A DNA stretch of 8,379 bases from contig JAJZCU010000069.1 of assembly GCA_021828935.1 (NCBI GenBank), positions 1-8,379 on the forward strand, given 5' to 3'. Source of the stretch: Planctomycetota bacterium (lineage in GTDB: Bacteria > Planctomycetota > Phycisphaerae > WQYP01). How positions within the stretch are numbered: position 1 is the stretch's first letter; every line of letters begins with the position of its first letter. The notes beneath the pieces are model-generated. The model made no database searches and was not told the DNA's origin. It saw nothing but the letters and a program-made list of their open reading frames with translations. Made by a program: the position numbers and the translations under genes. Shown here in pieces: positions 5,677-8,379 of this stretch.

Positions 5677-8070
5677 TCACCGGAAAACCGCCATTTCGCG
5701 GATGGAGGGAGAAATGTTACCGGCCGTTGACAGAATCAGGATGCGGACCTCGCGCGTTTTTACTTTTGGAAAAGTCACGCGCACTGATTTCTTGTTGGCC
5801 ATGCTTCCCGCGAACACGGTGCGCCACTGTTTTCCTTTTTTAATTTGAATTTTAAATTGCGCGATGCGGCCGGCGAACTGCCTGATGGCCACGCGACGCA
5901 CGCGAAACACGCCGCCTAAGTTTACTTTCAGCCATTGGCCGGCGGCGGTTCCGTTCGCGGCATTCCACCGCGTATTAACTTTTCCGTCGTTGGCAAATCG
6001 GGCCGCATAGGCGGCGCTCCATTGGCTGGAGGCAACCGCCGGCTTGTTCAGGGCCACGTTCACCGGAACGGCGTTCGGCAAAGGGCGGATGGAAAAGTTT
6101 TTAAACCAGGCAATATTCCAGCCCGTGGCCAGGCCGGCCATGCCGCTAAAGTATTCGCCGCTGGCGACTGACGCGAGTTTTTTGTGATCAAAATAGGCGG
6201 AGATTGTGCCGCCGCGGCATACCAGTTTCAACCGATGCCAGGCCCGCCCGGGCGGCGCCACCCGACCCTGCGCCAACATCTTTTTGACCGCCAAAAGCTG
6301 CCACCGTCCGCTGGCATGCAGCATGACCCGGTAGCCGTTCGATTGGCTAAGCGACCAGGATACGTAGCCCAGGCGATCCAAAATGCCCGCCGCGCCCTTT
6401 TTTGGCAAGCGCACGTCGCACGACACCGCATAATTGTGCCACGCAGTGGAACCCAAAATGGTGAACGGCGCATGCTGGGCGGCCCATGGAATCTGCGGCC
6501 CCGTAATTGTTTGTTGCAGAACGTGCCCGCCGCCGGAGTCTTTAATCACGGTAAACGCGCCCTCTTCGGGGGAAAAATACCGTGGCATTCCGGCAATGTC
6601 CGGCTGGGAAAGAGCTGTTTTGTACGGCAACGGAAAGGCCCTGGCGGGCGGCATATGCGCCACCGTTCCTTTGTGCTGCCCCGACGTGGTGGTAATGGAA
6701 ACAATGGCGTGCGGCGGCAACGTCATGGTGAATCGTCCGTCGGCGGCCATGATATTAGGCTGGCGTATGAAGTAATGGCGCGGCAGGGAGCGCCACACAT
6801 GCAGCACCCTGCCGGTAGGCAACCCGCCGCTGATGATGACGGAAATCTTTTGCGGGTCCGTCGCGTCCTCGGTTTCGATAATCATGCTGAAATTCCGTCC
6901 GTGCTGGCTTTTCAGCGCCACCACGCTGCCGTGCCCTTTGAGCATTTTGCATGCGGTATTAAGGTATTGCCAGCCCGGCTGCGCGAATTGCGTGGTCTGT
7001 GCGATGGCCCAGAGCGCCCCGGGCACACGGAAATACCCGGACCACGGCGTGTTCGCCAGCAGCAGGCCGTCATCGGCGGCGGGAAGATTGTTATAATAAG
7101 AAGTGTCAAGCGCCCAGATAATCGTGCGCACCATGCGGCCGTCAATGTAGTTGCGATTGATCAGCTTTGCCATGCTCGCCGCGGGCGGTTTGGCGCCGCT
7201 CCAGTCTTCCCCGGACCACAGCGGGACATGCAGCGCGCGGGCGGCCGGGGTTGATTGATAACCGGGATAATGCACGCCGATGGCGGATACGCAATGGGCG
7301 AATTTGGCATTGGCCGCCAGGTCTTTTGTGAGCAGGTTCCATTTAAAGAAATCGGCCAATTCAATATGCACATGGCGCAGGCCGCCGGCGTCGAGTTTCC
7401 GGCGTAGAAGCATGATCCAGGGAATGTTCCATCCGCGCTCGTTCCAACATCCGACATAATTGATACGGATATGTTCAAACCTGTTCAAGCCCTGAATGGC
7501 GCGCGTGATGTAGTTGGCGTTATCGCGGGAATAATATTTTTTGTTCCAGTCGCCGGGCGGGGCCGTCCGGTCTCCCAACCAGCCAGGCGCGCCCCACTGC
7601 AACAGGCCCAGGCGAATGTTTGGATTGCGCCGGCGGGCCTGTCGCATCAGCCACGTTTCATAACCGCGCTTAAAATCTGCCGCCCTGGGATGTTCATATT
7701 CGCGCCGAGAACGGAAATAGGCCGGTTCTGTGCCATCGGTGGAATTCATATCGCCGCCGAGTTCGCACTTGAGGTTTTGAAAACCTGCGCCAAAATCCGG
7801 CTTAAACAAAAAATTCAGAATTTCCGCCCGTTGCTTTTTGGGATAGTCGACCAGCAGCCGCGTGGATGCCCCGGCGCTTTCGCCGCCAATGCCTGCAAAA
7901 ATGCGGCCGGGACTTTGGCCGTTGATGGCCACGGCGGTTGTGGCGGCGAACGTATGAGCAACGGCGTGCCCCGCCAGCGCCAGGCCGCAAGCGATGATGG
8001 CGCCGGCGCGCCGCGGTTGCCATTTGCTTCGGCAGGAAACCCGCCCTAAATTCATTGATATTGAACCCAT
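5677..8070 (-). CDS. Secreted GH59 galactocerebrosidase-like glycoside hydrolase with lectin-like and F5/8-type C domains (797 aa)
   Basis: A basic N-terminus and hydrophobic core (RAGAIIACGLALAGHAVA) form a Sec signal, probably cut near residue 38. Residues about 48-460 follow animal galactocerebrosidase closely: FAGIGGESAGASTRLLVDYP (58-77), CELGGDMNSTDGTEP (102-116), CWNERGW (208-214, acid/base Glu211), VHYPG (266-270), WSGEDWS (285-291, nucleophile Glu288), LLLANTPWSGYF (336-347), TTQFAQPGWQYL (359-370) and MIIETED (396-402). The two Glu are 77 apart, as expected for the family. Residues 500-665 look like the lectin-like domain of that enzyme; 670-797 (NVALNKPA...WLKVNLGG...REMAVFR) form an F5/8-type C domain, as in CBM32, which animal GALC lacks. 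GH59 releases beta-linked galactose. AGGAT seven bases before the ATG supports this start. It follows the GH53 gene by 59 bases, so it is probably co-transcribed and galactan-directed. All key residues are present. Confidence 0.93.
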   Translation of the reverse strand: MGSISMNLGRVSCRSKWQPRRAGAIIACGLALAGHAVAHTFAATTAVAINGQSPGRIFAGIGGESAGASTRLLVDYPKKQRAEILNFLFKPDFGAGFQNLKCELGGDMNSTDGTEPAYFRSRREYEHPRAADFKRGYETWLMRQARRRNPNIRLGLLQWGAPGWLGDRTAPPGDWNKKYYSRDNANYITRAIQGLNRFEHIRINYVGCWNERGWNIPWIMLLRRKLDAGGLRHVHIELADFFKWNLLTKDLAANAKFAHCVSAIGVHYPGYQSTPAARALHVPLWSGEDWSGAKPPAASMAKLINRNYIDGRMVRTIIWALDTSYYNNLPAADDGLLLANTPWSGYFRVPGALWAIAQTTQFAQPGWQYLNTACKMLKGHGSVVALKSQHGRNFSMIIETEDATDPQKISVIISGGLPTGRVLHVWRSLPRHYFIRQPNIMAADGRFTMTLPPHAIVSITTTSGQHKGTVAHMPPARAFPLPYKTALSQPDIAGMPRYFSPEEGAFTVIKDSGGGHVLQQTITGPQIPWAAQHAPFTILGSTAWHNYAVSCDVRLPKKGAAGILDRLGYVSWSLSQSNGYRVMLHASGRWQLLAVKKMLAQGRVAPPGRAWHRLKLVCRGGTISAYFDHKKLASVASGEYFSGMAGLATGWNIAWFKNFSIRPLPNAVPVNVALNKPAVASSQWSAAYAARFANDGKVNTRWNAANGTAAGQWLKVNLGGVFRVRRVAIRQFAGRIAQFKIQIKKGKQWRTVFAGSMANKKSVRVTFPKVKTREVRILILSTAGNISPSIREMAVFR

Positions 8071-8129
8071 AAAATGGATCCTGTCAAAAAATACGTCGCT
8101 GTTGGGCCGTCACGCCGCCGGTGAACCAG

Positions 8130-8379
8130 CTAATTCCGCGGCCGCGCCGCGCGGCCCAGCACGCGCATCGTCGGAAGGGCGTTTCCTTGTGCATTAAATA
8201 ACCCGCGGTAGGACCAGGGGCTGTTCTTAAACTCCGGCGCGTCCGCATTGTATTCCCCCCCCCACCACAGCACCCCCCTGCCCAGGCCGTCCGGCAGGCC
8301 TTTAAGCATCGTCACCAATGCCGCAGCGTAACGCGCCTGCCCGGCCGGCGTGAATCGATAATCCAGTTTTTTCATATGG
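8130..8379 (-). CDS. GH53 arabinogalactan endo-beta-1,4-galactanase, C-terminal fragment
   Basis: Only the last 83 or so residues are in the window; the start and the catalytic Glu residues lie beyond the right edge. The visible part has the C-terminal strand pattern of GH53: YRFTPAGQARYAAAL, then GRGVLWWGGEYN, and SYRGLFNAQGNALPTM. GH53 enzymes cleave internal beta-1,4-galactosyl bonds in galactan and type I arabinogalactan. An in-frame ATG at 8375 is an internal Met, not the start, since the frame stays open through it to the window end and the GH53 barrel needs about 300 more residues upstream. The reading frame crosses a run of nine C on the plus strand (8255-8263, encoding W-G-G) without losing the family pattern. 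The GH59 gene starts 59 bases downstream. Assignment is based on family memory. Confidence 0.85.
   Translation of the reverse strand, partial: HMKKLDYRFTPAGQARYAAALVTMLKGLPDGLGRGVLWWGGEYNADAPEFKNSPWSYRGLFNAQGNALPTMRVLGRAARPRN

Noticed and set aside
6184..7254. 356-aa plus-strand open frame opposite the GH59 gene
   Set aside because: It lies entirely antisense to a gene with clear homology. Long open frames opposite GC-rich genes are common, and no start signal or domain supports it.
8058..8087. TTGACA with CAATAT as a GH59 promoter (minus strand)
   Set aside because: Transcription would begin after the best-supported start codon (8070), which has an AGGAT ribosome-binding site. The poor -10 argues against it, and transcription from the GH53 gene is the simpler explanation.
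8071..8129. Terminator between GH53 and GH59 (T6 run)
   Set aside because: The only hairpin before the T-run has a four-base stem and lies well upstream of it, too weak for intrinsic termination.
1..8379. Mobile element, integrase, CRISPR array or toxin-antitoxin pair
   Set aside because: No repeated spacers, terminal inverted repeats, transposase or integrase motifs and no recognised antitoxin were seen. The tRNA is intact, with no obvious attachment-site duplicate nearby.

Overview
The window is GC-rich DNA, clearly bacterial: it has Shine-Dalgarno sites, operons with ATGA overlaps, a Sec signal peptide and lipoprotein-type N-termini. The gene set suggests a Planctomycetes-type heterotroph, possibly of the Phycisphaerae. 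The clues are a TPR protein starting MADNPKFAAVAKGLLALHQ, a small acidic YDRDGDCIEFL protein, and large secreted glycoside hydrolases for galactan. This placement is inference from remembered family resemblance; no search was run. I see no insertion sequence, integrase, CRISPR array or rRNA.

Layout, left to right. A predicted seven-helix membrane protein (129-911, +) ends one base from the stop of a convergent three-gene operon on the minus strand. That operon runs from 2658 to 913: a putative exported protein, a basic putative lipoprotein overlapping it by ATGA, and an 81-aa cytosolic protein. A divergent intergenic region follows, holding a tRNA-Ala(GGC) gene with its own promoter and a bipartite terminator hairpin. 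Next is a two-helix membrane protein with a bacterial PH-like domain (3064-3801, +). It converges on a minus-strand pair: a 156-aa protein with weak resemblance to the Tse2 ADP-ribosyltransferase toxin fold, and a TPR protein whose start lies one base past the first gene's stop.

The right third is a carbohydrate-degradation locus read leftward. It holds the C-terminal end of a GH53 endo-beta-1,4-galactanase, cut by the window edge, and 59 bases later a complete 797-aa secreted GH59 enzyme. The GH59 protein resembles animal galactocerebrosidase, with catalytic WNE and GED motifs, a lectin-like domain and an added C-terminal F5/8-type (CBM32-like) domain. An endo-galactanase next to an exo-acting beta-galactosidase-type enzyme suggests joint breakdown of galactan or arabinogalactan outside the cytoplasm.

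Best-supported items are the tRNA, the GH59 enzyme, the GH53 fragment, the PH-like protein and the TPR protein. The three leftmost minus-strand genes have good gene structure, but I cannot assign them a function. No wholly new system can be demonstrated. The most interesting leads are the possible Tse2-like/TPR pair, the GH59-GH53 pairing, two promoters that would give leaderless transcripts, and a G9 tract inside the GH53 gene.
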